Of a DNA stretch of 64,000 bases, positions 1 through 7,154 are shown piece by piece. How positions within the stretch are numbered: position 1 is the stretch's first letter; each line of letters starts with the position of its first letter. The stretch is from Streptantibioticus silvisoli. GTDB taxonomy: Bacteria > Actinomycetota > Actinomycetes > Streptomycetales > Streptomycetaceae. Under the pieces are notes generated by a model. That model had not been told where the DNA came from and made no database searches. It saw nothing but the letters and a program-made list of their open reading frames with translations. The stretch spans positions 62,001-126,000 of the forward strand of contig NZ_JAAGKO020000016.1 of assembly GCF_027947535.2 (NCBI RefSeq). The letters are read 5' to 3'. A program made the translations under genes and the position numbers.

Positions 1-532
1 GGTGCGGGGACGGCGGTGCGGGTGTTCGGCGGTGCGTGTTTGGGGGCGCCGGTGCGGGGGCCTGCGGGAGGGGAGTTCGACGGTGCGGGTGTTCGGGGTG
101 CGGGGCTCGGCGGTGCGGGGGCGGCGGTGCGGTCTGCGCCGGGTGCGATCGGCGCCGGTGCGGGGGCTTTCGGTGCGCGGGCGGTCAGCGGAGCCCCCTC
201 CGGTGCGGGTGCCGGCGGTGCTCCGGCGTCGGCGTCGGGCGGTGACTCCGACGGCGGGGTGGTGCCGACGGTGTCAGGGGTGCCCGGTGTTGCCTGCGGG
301 GCCTCGCCGACGGAGGGGCCTGTGGGGCTGCTGTGCGGTGCCTGTGCGGGCTGCGGAGGGTCGGGCGTACGTCGGGAGCCCCCGAGGGCGTTGCGCGGCT
401 GTGCGGGCGCGCTGGGGCGTTGCCGACGGGCGGGTGGGTGTCCGGTGGCCCGGCGCGCGGCCGTACGGGTCGGCCGCGAGCGGGTGGACGCCGGATGGGG
501 CCGGGCGACCGGCCGCGAGGGCGGACCCGGCG
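1..532. other. GC-rich repetitive stretch with no supported gene
   Basis: This stretch is made of degenerate reiterations of a GGTGCGGG-like word in the first 250 bases, grading into GC-rich DNA. Open frames exist on the plus strand, but they encode Arg/Gly/Ala-rich strings with no domain and run antisense into the nucleotidyltransferase gene. They look like high-GC shadows. I see no RNA gene or terminator. It lies downstream of the minus-strand nucleotidyltransferase gene and resembles the repetitive spacers found elsewhere in the window. Confidence 0.5.
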
Positions 533-1258
533 TCAGCCGGCGAGTTCGCGGGCGGCCTCGGTGAGGTCCTTGGCGGTGTCGATGGCCCGCCAGTACGACC
601 CCTGCGGCAGCCGGAAGCCCGCGAGGCGCCGCGTGCGGGCGAGTTGGGGGAACGTGGTGCGTTCGTGGTCGCCGCGGTCCGGCAGCAGGGCGGTGAACTC
701 CGGGCCGAAGACGTAGACGCCCGCGTTGATCAGGTACGGGGAGGGCGGCGCCTCGATGAAGTCCAGCACGTGGCCGAACTCGTTGGTCTCCACCGCGCCC
801 CAGGGCATGTTGGGGCGGGCCAGCGCGAGGGTGGCCGAGGCGCCGCGTTCGGCGTGGAAGGCGGACATCGCGCGCAGTGAGAAGCGCGTCCAGATGTCAC
901 CGTTGGTCGCGTACCAGGGCTCGTCGGCCCGGGGCAGCGAGGCGGCGGCGTACTTCAGGCCGCCGCCGCGGCCGAGGGGTTCGGTCTCCACGACGGTGGT
1001 CGCGCGCAGCGGCAGGTCGGTGGACTCCAGCCAGTCCTGGAGCACGTCCGCGAGATGGCCGCACGAGATGACGACGTCGGTGACGCCTTCCTCGGCGAGC
1101 CAGTCGAGTTGGTGGCCGATGATCGGGATGCCCGTTCCGGGGATCTCGACCATCGGCTTGGGACGGTCGTCGGTGTACGGCCGCAGCCGTGAGCCCTGGC
1201 CACCTGCCAGAACCACGGCCTGCGTGATGGGGGCGGTGTGATGGTCACCTGTGGTCAT
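533..1258 (-). CDS. Sugar-1-phosphate nucleotidyltransferase (NTP-transferase family)
   Basis: About 241 aa. It would join a sugar-1-phosphate to an NTP to give an NDP-sugar in the cytoplasm. The N-terminus has the Rossmann-like signature AVVLAGGQGSRLRPYT followed by PKPMVEIPG, the nucleotide-binding and catalytic loop of GalU/RmlA/ManC-type enzymes. A central GDIW segment resembles the metal-binding GD motif. The protein lacks the C-terminal beta-helix of ManC/GlmU, so it is a minimal catalytic domain. I chose the ATG at 1258. A GTG three codons upstream is also possible, and neither has a strong ribosome binding site. The sugar substrate cannot be read from sequence; a mannose-1-phosphate guanylyltransferase-like role is the usual annotation. 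The next gene upstream is on the same strand, about 80 bp away. Confidence 0.85.
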   Translation of the reverse strand: MTTGDHHTAPITQAVVLAGGQGSRLRPYTDDRPKPMVEIPGTGIPIIGHQLDWLAEEGVTDVVISCGHLADVLQDWLESTDLPLRATTVVETEPLGRGGGLKYAAASLPRADEPWYATNGDIWTRFSLRAMSAFHAERGASATLALARPNMPWGAVETNEFGHVLDFIEAPPSPYLINAGVYVFGPEFTALLPDRGDHERTTFPQLARTRRLAGFRLPQGSYWRAIDTAKDLTEAARELAG

Positions 1259-1337
1259 GGTCCGCACGATACGTCGTCACCCTCAGCCGGGTGATCCGAC
1301 CCCGCAGGGGTATCGACGTGGTGCGGACCGACCCGCG

Positions 1338-1844
1338 TCAGTTGGTGGCCGACGAGCCGCCGCCGAACCCGGTCTCCGGACCGTCGGTGTCGTCGGAATA
1401 GGTGCCGCTGGAGTCCGCCGCGCCGCCGTCGGCCGTCCCGGCGGTCGAGGCGACCCCGGTGGCGAACGACGTGTCGCACACCGGCCGCGCGAACGACTGG
1501 GCGCGCTGCGGGCCGTACTTGGCGACCGCCGCCCGCCCGAGCGCACGGGCGATGTCGCCGCAGTAACGCGCCAGCGTCGGCTGCTGGGCGGTCTGCGACT
1601 GGAGGTCGGTGAGCGCGACCGACGGGTTGCGCTCCTGGAGCTCCGCGAGGAGCCGGCGGCGCAGTACGTCCTGCGGGGCCCTGGAGGGCTCCGTACCGCG
1701 CTTGGAGGAGGCGGTGAGCACCTGGGCCTCGGTCGGGGCCGCCGACCAGGGCACGCGGGCGACCGCGAGCGTCCCGGACAGGACGAGGACGACCGGGAGG
1801 ACCATTGCGAATGTCTTGCCGAAACGGCGGGCTGCCTGGTTCAC
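1338..1844 (-). CDS. Small secreted or membrane-anchored protein of unknown function
   Basis: 168 aa. The N-terminus has a basic stretch (MNQAARRFGKTF) followed by a hydrophobic segment (AMVLPVVLVLSGTLAVA), which is a signal peptide or single anchor, so most of the protein should lie outside the membrane. The extracellular part is helical and Gln/Arg/Leu-rich and has two cysteines (ARYCGD and RPVCDT) that could form a disulfide. The tail is low-complexity Gly/Ser/Asp. I do not recognise the family. It lies between the nucleotidyltransferase gene and msiK on the same strand but is separated from msiK by a strong terminator, so it probably has its own promoter. Confidence 0.7.
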   Translation of the reverse strand: MNQAARRFGKTFAMVLPVVLVLSGTLAVARVPWSAAPTEAQVLTASSKRGTEPSRAPQDVLRRRLLAELQERNPSVALTDLQSQTAQQPTLARYCGDIARALGRAAVAKYGPQRAQSFARPVCDTSFATGVASTAGTADGGAADSSGTYSDDTDGPETGFGGGSSATN

Positions 1845-2008
1845 GTCCGTGATGGTAGCGAGGAGTGATGGTTTGACAACATTTCGTCACCCTTACGAGG
1901 GAGCCATGTCGCCGGTTCGAGGGGCCTGGGTTGACGGCCAACCGGTCCACCGCGGCGGTCCGTTGCCTAAGGCCCGGCCGCGCCCCGCCGTGTGGGGACC
2001 GCAACGCG

Positions 2009-2042
2009 AACGGCCGCCCGCCGGGGAGGGCGGGCGGCCGTT
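2009..2042 (-). terminator. Strong hairpin downstream of msiK
   Basis: A perfect 14-bp inverted repeat (2009-2022 with 2029-2042) encloses a 6-nt loop. It lies about 100 bp past the msiK stop codon and ahead of the next minus-strand gene. It fits an intrinsic terminator of the GC-rich actinomycete type without a long U tract. Confidence 0.75.
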
Positions 2043-2109
2043 GTGCCGCTGTACGTCACGCGTGAGGCGTGACGCGTACGTCGTTGACGCGCGCGTGACG
2101 TGATAGAGG

Positions 2110-2133
2110 CATCGTGACGTATACGTCACGATG
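2110..2133. promoter_or_regulatory. Perfect 24-bp palindrome beside the msiK 3' end
   Basis: A perfect 24-bp palindrome with the core TGACGTATACGTCA and no central loop lies 12 bp past the msiK stop. The preceding 70 bases carry further variants of the same TACGTCACG half-site. It could bind a dimeric regulator or act as a cruciform. No regulator can be assigned. The same half-site recurs in two other intergenic regions near 39.7-39.9 kb and 41.4-41.5 kb. Confidence 0.5.
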
Positions 2134-2145
2134 GCCGGGTGGGCC

Positions 2146-3264
<1,119 letters not shown>

Positions 3265-3621
3265 GGTGCGTGGTCCCTCCACCGGCAGGAACGTGCCGGA
3301 CGATCCGAGTAAAGGCCCACCCCGGGCACACCCCGCGCCGCCTGAGCGTCGCGATCCGCACCCCGGTGAGGTTTCTGGTTCGGTCCACCGAAGTGAACTT
3401 TCCGTGACGCTACCCCCCACGCCTCCGCTTGTCAGCATGCGGTAGGGCACAGATTTGCATCTCAGACGCCCGGAGGACCGCTCCGCGGGGGTGCGTGGGG
3501 CGTCCGGCGGTTTGGCCCGCCCGGCGGCCCGGCGGCACTCGGGAAACCCGCCGGTGGCGCGCGCCGACGCTTGGTACCCTTCGGAAGGCCCACGACCGCG
3601 TCCCACCCCGGTCCGGGCCAC
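3265..3621. other. msiK upstream region
   Basis: This 357-bp stretch holds the msiK ribosome binding site (GGAGGG, 3277-3282 region) and presumably the msiK promoter, followed by GC-rich DNA running into the tRNA gene. A loosely dre-like word lies at 3374-3389 but matches only about 10 of 16 consensus bases, so I do not call it. No gene is seen. Confidence 0.5.
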
Positions 3622-3695
3622 GCCTCCTTAGCTCAGCTGGCCAGAGCACCGCTCTTGTAAAGCGGGGGTCGTCGGTTCGAACCCGACAGGGGGCT
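3622..3695 (+). tRNA. tRNA-Thr (anticodon UGU)
   Basis: The 74-nt cloverleaf can be folded by eye. The acceptor GCCTCCT (3622-3628) pairs with AGGGGGC (3688-3694) with one G-U pair. The D stem is GCTC/GAGC and the anticodon stem is CCGCT/AGCGG around the loop CTTGTAA, giving anticodon TGT. The T arm carries GGTTCGAAC. CCA is not encoded, as is usual in streptomycetes. The 3' part of the gene is the left copy of a 21-bp direct repeat whose other copy lies at 5358-5378, which marks the gene as an integration site. Confidence 0.95.
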
Positions 3696-3697
3696 CT
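3677..3697 (+). repeat. Left attachment repeat (att) in the tRNA-Thr 3' end
   Basis: These 21 bases, from the T-loop to just past the acceptor stem, are repeated exactly at 5358-5378. Site-specific integration by an actinomycete tyrosine integrase into a tRNA 3' end leaves exactly this arrangement: an intact tRNA on the integrase side and a partial copy at the far end. Confidence 0.8.
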
Positions 3698-3713
3698 GTG
3701 TGTGACCAGCACC

Positions 3714-3746
3714 AATGCCCCCACGATCATGGATCGTGGGGGCATT
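3714..3746. terminator. Bidirectional hairpin between tRNA-Thr and integrase relic
   Basis: A perfect 15-bp inverted repeat (3714-3728 with 3732-3746) has a 3-nt loop. It lies between the convergent tRNA and integrase 3' ends and can stop transcription from both sides. It probably arrived with the element. Confidence 0.8.
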
Positions 3747-3773
3747 GACGGCAGTACTTGACGGCAGCCGCGC

Positions 3774-3929
3774 TTACCGGCGCCGCTTGAGGAGCCGGTC
3801 CATGTGGCTCATCGCCTCCCGGCGGTTGCCGTCGCTGACGTGGGTGTAGATGTTCATGGTCACCGCGATCTGCGAGTGGCCCAGGATCTCCATGACCGTC
3901 CGGGGCGCGACGCCGGCCGCGAAGAGCAG
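3774..3929 (-). pseudogene. Tyrosine integrase, C-terminal remnant
   Basis: Only the last 51 codons survive. They read as the end of a tyrosine recombinase: LLFAAGVAPRTV, then MEILGHSQIAVTMNIYTHV, then a basic tail ending LLKRRR and TAA. The LGH histidine and the NIYTH tyrosine nucleophile of the catalytic box are visible. The upstream arm-binding and core domains and the HxxR box are gone, because the sequence switches at about 3930-3945 to an unrelated plus-strand gene remnant. The orientation, pointing toward the tRNA att copy, is that of a resident integrase. It cannot make an active enzyme. Confidence 0.85.
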
Positions 3930-3940
3930 CGGCGCGTCCG

Positions 3941-4374
3941 GCGCGCGACTGGTCGCAGTTGGACGCGGTGAGGGCTCTACGGGCCCACGCGCCGGCGGAG
4001 CTGCCGTCCGATGAAAGCATGGTGCGGCAGTGGAAGCGCTGGGAGTCCGGCTCTGTGCCTGGCGAGTTCTAGAAGCCGATCATCGCGGCCACCTTCGGCA
4101 CAGTCACTCACGCACTGTTTCCGGAGCCTGGACGCAGGAAGAGCGGTAAGGAGATTCTCGCTGCAAGCGGCATGGAGACGCCCGAAATCGTCAGCCGCCT
4201 GAACAGGTCCGACGTGAACAACGCCACCCTGGACGCCCTCCGCATTACGACCGATCGCCTCTGTTCGGAATACCCGTACATGCCGAGCGGCCAACTGCTT
4301 ATCGAGGGGCGCCAGTGGCTGAGGCGCGTCGTCGAACTCCACTCCAAGAGCCGGGCGGGGAAGCCGTCGGGGAC
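3941..4374 (+). pseudogene. Truncated HTH (XRE-like) regulator with in-frame amber codon
   Basis: A continuous plus-strand frame reads DWSQLDAVRALRAHAP, then MVRQWKRWESG, then GEF, a TAG stop at 4070-4072, and continues in the same frame with KPIIAATFGTVTHALF to WLRRVVELHSKSRAGK. This is the layout of actinomycete XRE-family regulators that have a WKRWE HTH region and a C-terminal helical domain. The N-terminus is missing at the junction with the integrase remnant. The amber codon sits where the family usually has Tyr after GEF. The 3' end runs directly into the first CRISPR repeat. It is dead three ways: truncated, interrupted and fused. Confidence 0.7.
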
Positions 4375-4830
4375 GGGACCACCCCCGCATGCGCGGGGAC
4401 CACCGGGCATGGTGCGTGGCGGGGCTGACGCGAAGGGGACCACCCCCGCATGCGCGGGGACCACTTCCAGGGCGTACAGCGGTGCGTCAAGGAGTCGGGA
4501 CCACCTCCGCATGCGCGGGGACCACACGGCACCAGTGAGGCTTCCGCGGAAAGCACGGGGACCACCCCCGCATGCGCGGGGACCACCTGGCCCCCAGCAT
4601 CGCGGAGGTGGACCGGATGGGACCACCCCCGCATGCGCGGGGACCACAGCGCACAGAGCCGCCTCGGCAACCCGGTCACGGGACCACCCCCGTATGCGCG
4701 GGGACCACCCTGGGCCGACGAGGCACTGGGCTATGTACCCGGGACCACCCCCGTATGCGCGGGGACCACGGCCCGTCCGCCAGGGCGGCGTCCATCACCT
4801 GGGGACCACCCCCGTATGCGCGGGGACCAC
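4375..4830 (-). CRISPR. Orphan type I-E CRISPR array, 8 repeats and 7 spacers
   Basis: Eight 29-bp repeats start at 4375, 4436, 4497, 4558, 4619, 4680, 4741 and 4802. They are separated by seven spacers of exactly 32 bp, a constant 61-bp period. Read on the minus strand, the repeat begins GTGGTCCCCGCGC and ends GGGTGGTCCC, the palindromic type I-E class known in streptomycetes. The repeats fall into two variants: those from 4680 onward carry A instead of G in the loop (minus strand), and the one at 4497 has one further substitution. Length uniformity suggests an array that was once functional. No cas gene lies in the window. Confidence 0.97.
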
Positions 4831-4930
4831 AGGAGCTGACCTGCGACTTCACGGAGTCCGAGCGCGGTTTTTACTCACTTTGCCATTGGGCGACATCGCG
4901 CACATAGGGAACATGTCGCGGGTCTCCCGC
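4831..4930 (-). promoter_or_regulatory. Presumed CRISPR leader
   Basis: By analogy with type I-E arrays, whose repeat starts with GTG and runs away from the leader, the leader should lie right of the last repeat. This stretch is locally AT-richer and, on the minus strand, contains a GCAAAGTGAGTAAAAACC-like run about 30-55 bp from the array. The most degenerate repeat is toward the far end, which supports this polarity. Promoter function is inferred. Confidence 0.5.
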
Positions 4931-5357
4931 GGATTCCCCATGCTTGCTCTGCCTGTTCGCACTCGTCCATCGTCATGGTCACAACACGCTCTGCGTGCTG
5001 GACTCGGGCGAGCATAGTGGCCGAGCGAGAGCGTGAGGGGGGAGACGCCGTCTCCTGTATTCCTGCTGGCTCGCACGCGCAGAAAGCGGTTTACAGGCGA
5101 CACGACGCCCAAGCGCGTCGTGCGGACGGAAGACTTGGTGTCTTCTCCTCCTACCGGTATCCGGCGATGGGACTGGGCTGGCCCTGTCCAACCGCCACCG
5201 TCGGCTCTGCATCCGTCCGTGTGACGGCGATTCCTGACCGGCAACGTCTTCGGACGTTGCGACACGTCGGCGGACCGTAATGTGCATGCTTCTGTCCTAC
5301 TCGGTGGTCCTGGGCTGGCACGGGCGTCCCTTGGGGGAGCTTGTGAAGCGGGGGGCG
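4931..5357. other. Non-coding remainder of the element, with a UUCG hairpin
   Basis: No convincing gene is present; open frames on both strands give unfamiliar Arg-rich strings. A perfect 8-bp stem closed by a TTCG tetraloop lies at 5241-5260 (GCAACGTC, TTCG, GACGTTGC). It is an exceptionally stable RNA hairpin that could be a terminator core or part of a lost RNA. The stretch ends at the right att repeat. Confidence 0.4.
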
Positions 5358-5378
5358 TCGAACCCGACAGGGGGCTCT
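5358..5378 (+). repeat. Right attachment repeat (partial tRNA-Thr copy)
   Basis: An exact 21-bp copy of the tRNA-Thr 3' end (3677-3697). Upstream similarity (AAGCGGGG) extends with a gap, so it is slightly longer than the minimal core. It does not restore a tRNA. Confidence 0.8.
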
Positions 5379-5392
5379 TTGCATACCCAGCG

Positions 5393-5429
5393 GAGAAGCC
5401 CCGGATCGGACGACGGTTCGGGGCTTCTC
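5393..5429 (+). terminator. Hairpin past the right att repeat, probable original tRNA terminator
   Basis: A perfect 11-bp inverted repeat (5393-5403 with 5419-5429) of the sequence GAGAAGCCCCG lies 15 bp after the right att copy. This spacing matches what a tRNA gene would have before integration. It is inferred to be the native terminator, now 1.7 kb from the gene. Confidence 0.65.
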
Positions 5430-5854
5430 GGTGTGTGTGGCTTTCACCGGTGGCATCGACGGCGACGGCTGAGGGGTCCCTCTTGTGCGGACGGGCCATC
5501 GCCACGCCTCCGTCCATCACCATCGGGCACCGGCGCCGCAATCCTGGCCCGCGCCGTTCGCGAGTACGTCACCCACGACTGCCGCTCGTTCGTCCGGGCC
5601 GCCAAATCCGCCGTCCCCGACCAGCCCGCCTCCCCGACGCCCGGCGCAGCTGCCCGCGTGGCGACCGAATCCGTTCGCGGACGGTCGACCGGCCGGCTCC
5701 CGGTGCGGTGCAGACCCGGTGCGCTGCCCCGGCCATGCCGGTCTGGGCGGGGCCTACGCGGCGACGTTGACGACGTTGCGGGAGCGGTGGTTGGCGGACG
5801 GGGAGAGCTCTGTGGCCCAGGCGCGCTCAGCGGCGGTTTGGGCGGGGGGATGAA
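5430..5854. other. Region with only doubtful coding potential
   Basis: A plus-strand frame from GTG 5485 to TGA 5853 would give 122 aa and end one base before the next gene. Its first two thirds are Pro/Arg/Ser-rich shadow-like sequence; only the last 50 residues (RCPGHAGLGGAYAATLTTLR onward) look protein-like. It may be the frameshifted remnant of a small gene. I do not recognise it. Confidence 0.3.
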
Positions 5855-6049
5855 GTGGTCATGGCGGGGTGGCGAACGGTCGGACAGCTGGCCGGAGTGA
5901 GCGTTGCGGCGTCCTGCTGGGTCGCCCTGGTGGATCACTTGCTCTGGCACCAGTCGTGGCGGGGCTCCTGGGCGCACGGGATCGGGACGGGCGCCGTGGG
6001 CTTCGCTGCCGGCCTCCTGGTGGGGTTGGTCCTGCGGTTGAGGCGTTGA
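5855..6049 (+). CDS. Small two-helix membrane protein
   Basis: 64 aa from GTG 5855, or 62 aa from ATG 5861. It has two hydrophobic segments, QLAGVSVAASCWVALVDHLL and GAVGFAAGLLVGLVL, separated by a short Trp/His-rich loop, and ends in RLRR. This is a helical hairpin with a basic cytoplasmic end. It begins directly after a TGA of the upstream frame. I do not recognise the family; the function is unknown. Confidence 0.45.
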   Translation: MVMAGWRTVGQLAGVSVAASCWVALVDHLLWHQSWRGSWAHGIGTGAVGFAAGLLVGLVLRLRR

Positions 6050-6197
6050 CGTCCTCGTCGGGCCCGTACGGGCTGGGCAACGTTTCGTCGCCGGTGGACA
6101 CGCGGGTGAGCGCCGGATGCGCCTCCGGGGGATACTCCCTGCGGGCATCGACGGCCCATGCGGTGCTGGTGGTGCGGCTGTTCATCGGAGGGGTGCC

Positions 6198-6485
6198 ATG
6201 AAGGTGACGGTTCCCGGCTCCGCTGGCCAGGAGCACGCGGCCGCCGCCATCAGCGACTTCGGGCCGGCCTGCGGAGCGGAGTACCCCCTGGGCGTCGAAC
6301 CGAGAGGCGTCGAACCGAGAGGCGTCGAACCGATGGGCGTCGAACCGATGGGCGTCGAACCGATCGCGTTCGCCCGGCAGCGGTGGCGGGTCGCCGACGC
6401 GTTCCGGCTCGTCGCCCTCACCCGCGGCGGCGTCCACTTCGAACGCGGCCACCTCGTCGAACGCCCCGGGGCGGTCACCGCGTGA
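6198..6485 (+). CDS. Small protein with GVEPx pentapeptide repeats and RGHLVE tail
   Basis: 95 aa from the ATG at 6198, chosen for the GGAGGGG ribosome binding site 4 bases upstream. The middle holds five perfect-length pentapeptide repeats (GVEPR twice, GVEPM twice, GVEPI) encoded by 15-bp direct repeats. The C-terminal half reads RLVALTRGGVHFERGHLVE and ends in TA. The stop codon overlaps the GTG of the next gene (GTGA). That next gene encodes a 27-aa protein aligning with this C-terminus, so a segment has been duplicated in tandem. I do not recognise the family. Confidence 0.6.
   Translation: MKVTVPGSAGQEHAAAAISDFGPACGAEYPLGVEPRGVEPRGVEPMGVEPMGVEPIAFARQRWRVADAFRLVALTRGGVHFERGHLVERPGAVTA
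6291..6365 (+). repeat. Five tandem 15-bp repeats (GGCGTCGAACCGAnn)
   Basis: Five consecutive copies with changes only in the last two bases. They are in frame inside the small gene and give the GVEPx pentapeptide. Near identity points to recent slippage expansion. Confidence 0.9.
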
Positions 6486-6565
6486 GCGTCCTCACCTTCA
6501 CCCCTTCCGGCTACCGCTTCCGACGCGGCCACCTCGTCGAACTTCCCGAGGAGGGCACGGCGTGA
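6482..6565 (+). CDS. 27-aa RGHLVE mini-protein
   Basis: GTG at 6482 overlaps the previous stop, and the TGA at 6563-6565 overlaps the GTG of the GNAT gene (GTGA at both joints), so translation is probably coupled through all three. The product, starting VSVLTFTPSGYRFRRGHLVE, aligns end to end with the last 27 residues of the preceding protein. The DNA shows an 80-bp direct duplication: the 20-mer at 6443-6462 recurs at 6523-6542, and the start-region 14-mer at 6480-6493 recurs at 6560-6573. It may be a real leader-like peptide or a by-product of that duplication. Confidence 0.45.
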   Translation: MSVLTFTPSGYRFRRGHLVELPEEGTA

Positions 6566-7083
6566 GCGTCCTCGTGGCCCAGGTCATCGGCACCGGGCGG
6601 CTCGACCTGGTGCCGCTGCGTGTCGGGCACGCTGACGAGATGGCTGCGGTGCTGGCCGATCCGGGGCTGCACACCTACATCGGCGGTGCCCCGGACACCC
6701 CGCGAACCCTGCGCTCGCGCTACCGGCGCCTCACCGCGGGCTCTCCCGATCCGGACGTTTCCTGGCTGAACTGGGTGATCCGGCTCCGTGACACGTCCTG
6801 CCTGACGGGTACGGTCCAGGCGACGGTCGGCCCCGCCGGCCACGGCCTCGTCGCCGAGGTCGCCTGGGTGGTGGGGACGCCGTGGCAGGGCCGGGGCATC
6901 GCCACCGAGGCGGCCCGGGGGCTCGTGGACTGGCTCGGCCGGCAGCCGGTGCACACCGTCATCGCCCACATCCACCCCGGACATCGGGCGTCCGCCGCCG
7001 TCGCCACCGCCGCCGGGCTCGCACCCACCGACGAGTGGCACGACGGCGAGATCCGATGGCGCCGGAACCTTCAAGGGCGATGA
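6562..7083 (+). CDS. GNAT family N-acetyltransferase (RimJ/RimL-like)
   Basis: 173 aa. It would transfer an acetyl group from acetyl-CoA to an amine or protein N-terminus. The fold is indicated by the N-terminal RLDLVPLRVGHADEM strand-helix, the beta4 strand VAEVAWVVG and the acetyl-CoA loop QGRGIATEAARG, followed by VIAHIHPGHRASAAVATAAGL, typical of the RimJ/RimL subgroup. Full family length. GTG at 6562 overlaps the TGA of the 27-aa gene. The substrate is unknown; coupling to the two RGHLVE proteins suggests one of them could be the acylated partner, which is speculation. Confidence 0.85.
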   Translation: MSVLVAQVIGTGRLDLVPLRVGHADEMAAVLADPGLHTYIGGAPDTPRTLRSRYRRLTAGSPDPDVSWLNWVIRLRDTSCLTGTVQATVGPAGHGLVAEVAWVVGTPWQGRGIATEAARGLVDWLGRQPVHTVIAHIHPGHRASAAVATAAGLAPTDEWHDGEIRWRRNLQGR

Positions 7084-7154
7084 CGTCAACGGTCGACCGG
7101 CCTTGACCGTCACCCCGTCGGACTCTCGCTCCCCGGACTCGGTGAGGCGCCCCC

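Larger units (their letters stand above)
3695..5378. mobile_element. Relic of a tRNA-Thr-integrated element carrying an orphan CRISPR array
   Basis: The 1.7-kb segment is bounded by 21-bp direct repeats of the tRNA-Thr 3' end. It contains, in order, an element-type terminator, the 3' end of an integrase pointing at the tRNA, a truncated HTH regulator and a type I-E CRISPR array with its presumed leader. A hairpin past the right repeat is likely the original tRNA terminator, displaced by integration. No replication, transfer or cas genes remain. The integrase-next-to-tRNA order is typical of actinomycete integrative elements. Heavy internal deletion after integration is inferred. Confidence 0.7.

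Noticed and set aside
2-880. Long plus-strand open frame at the left edge
   Set aside because: It is Arg/Gly-rich, without domain or start signal, and its second half is antisense to the well-supported nucleotidyltransferase gene; a GC shadow.
3374-3389. dre-like word upstream of msiK
   Set aside because: It matches only about 10 of 16 consensus positions and the central GGTCTAGACC core is broken.
4172-5017. Plus-strand frame running through the CRISPR array
   Set aside because: The repeated PPPHARG/CAGTT/MRGDH peptides are translations of CRISPR repeats in rotating frames. Only the segment before 4375 is a protein remnant.
5485-5853. 122-aa frame ending just before the small membrane protein
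   Set aside because: Only the last 50 residues look protein-like; the rest is Pro/Arg-rich. It is kept only as a doubtful remnant in the regional note.
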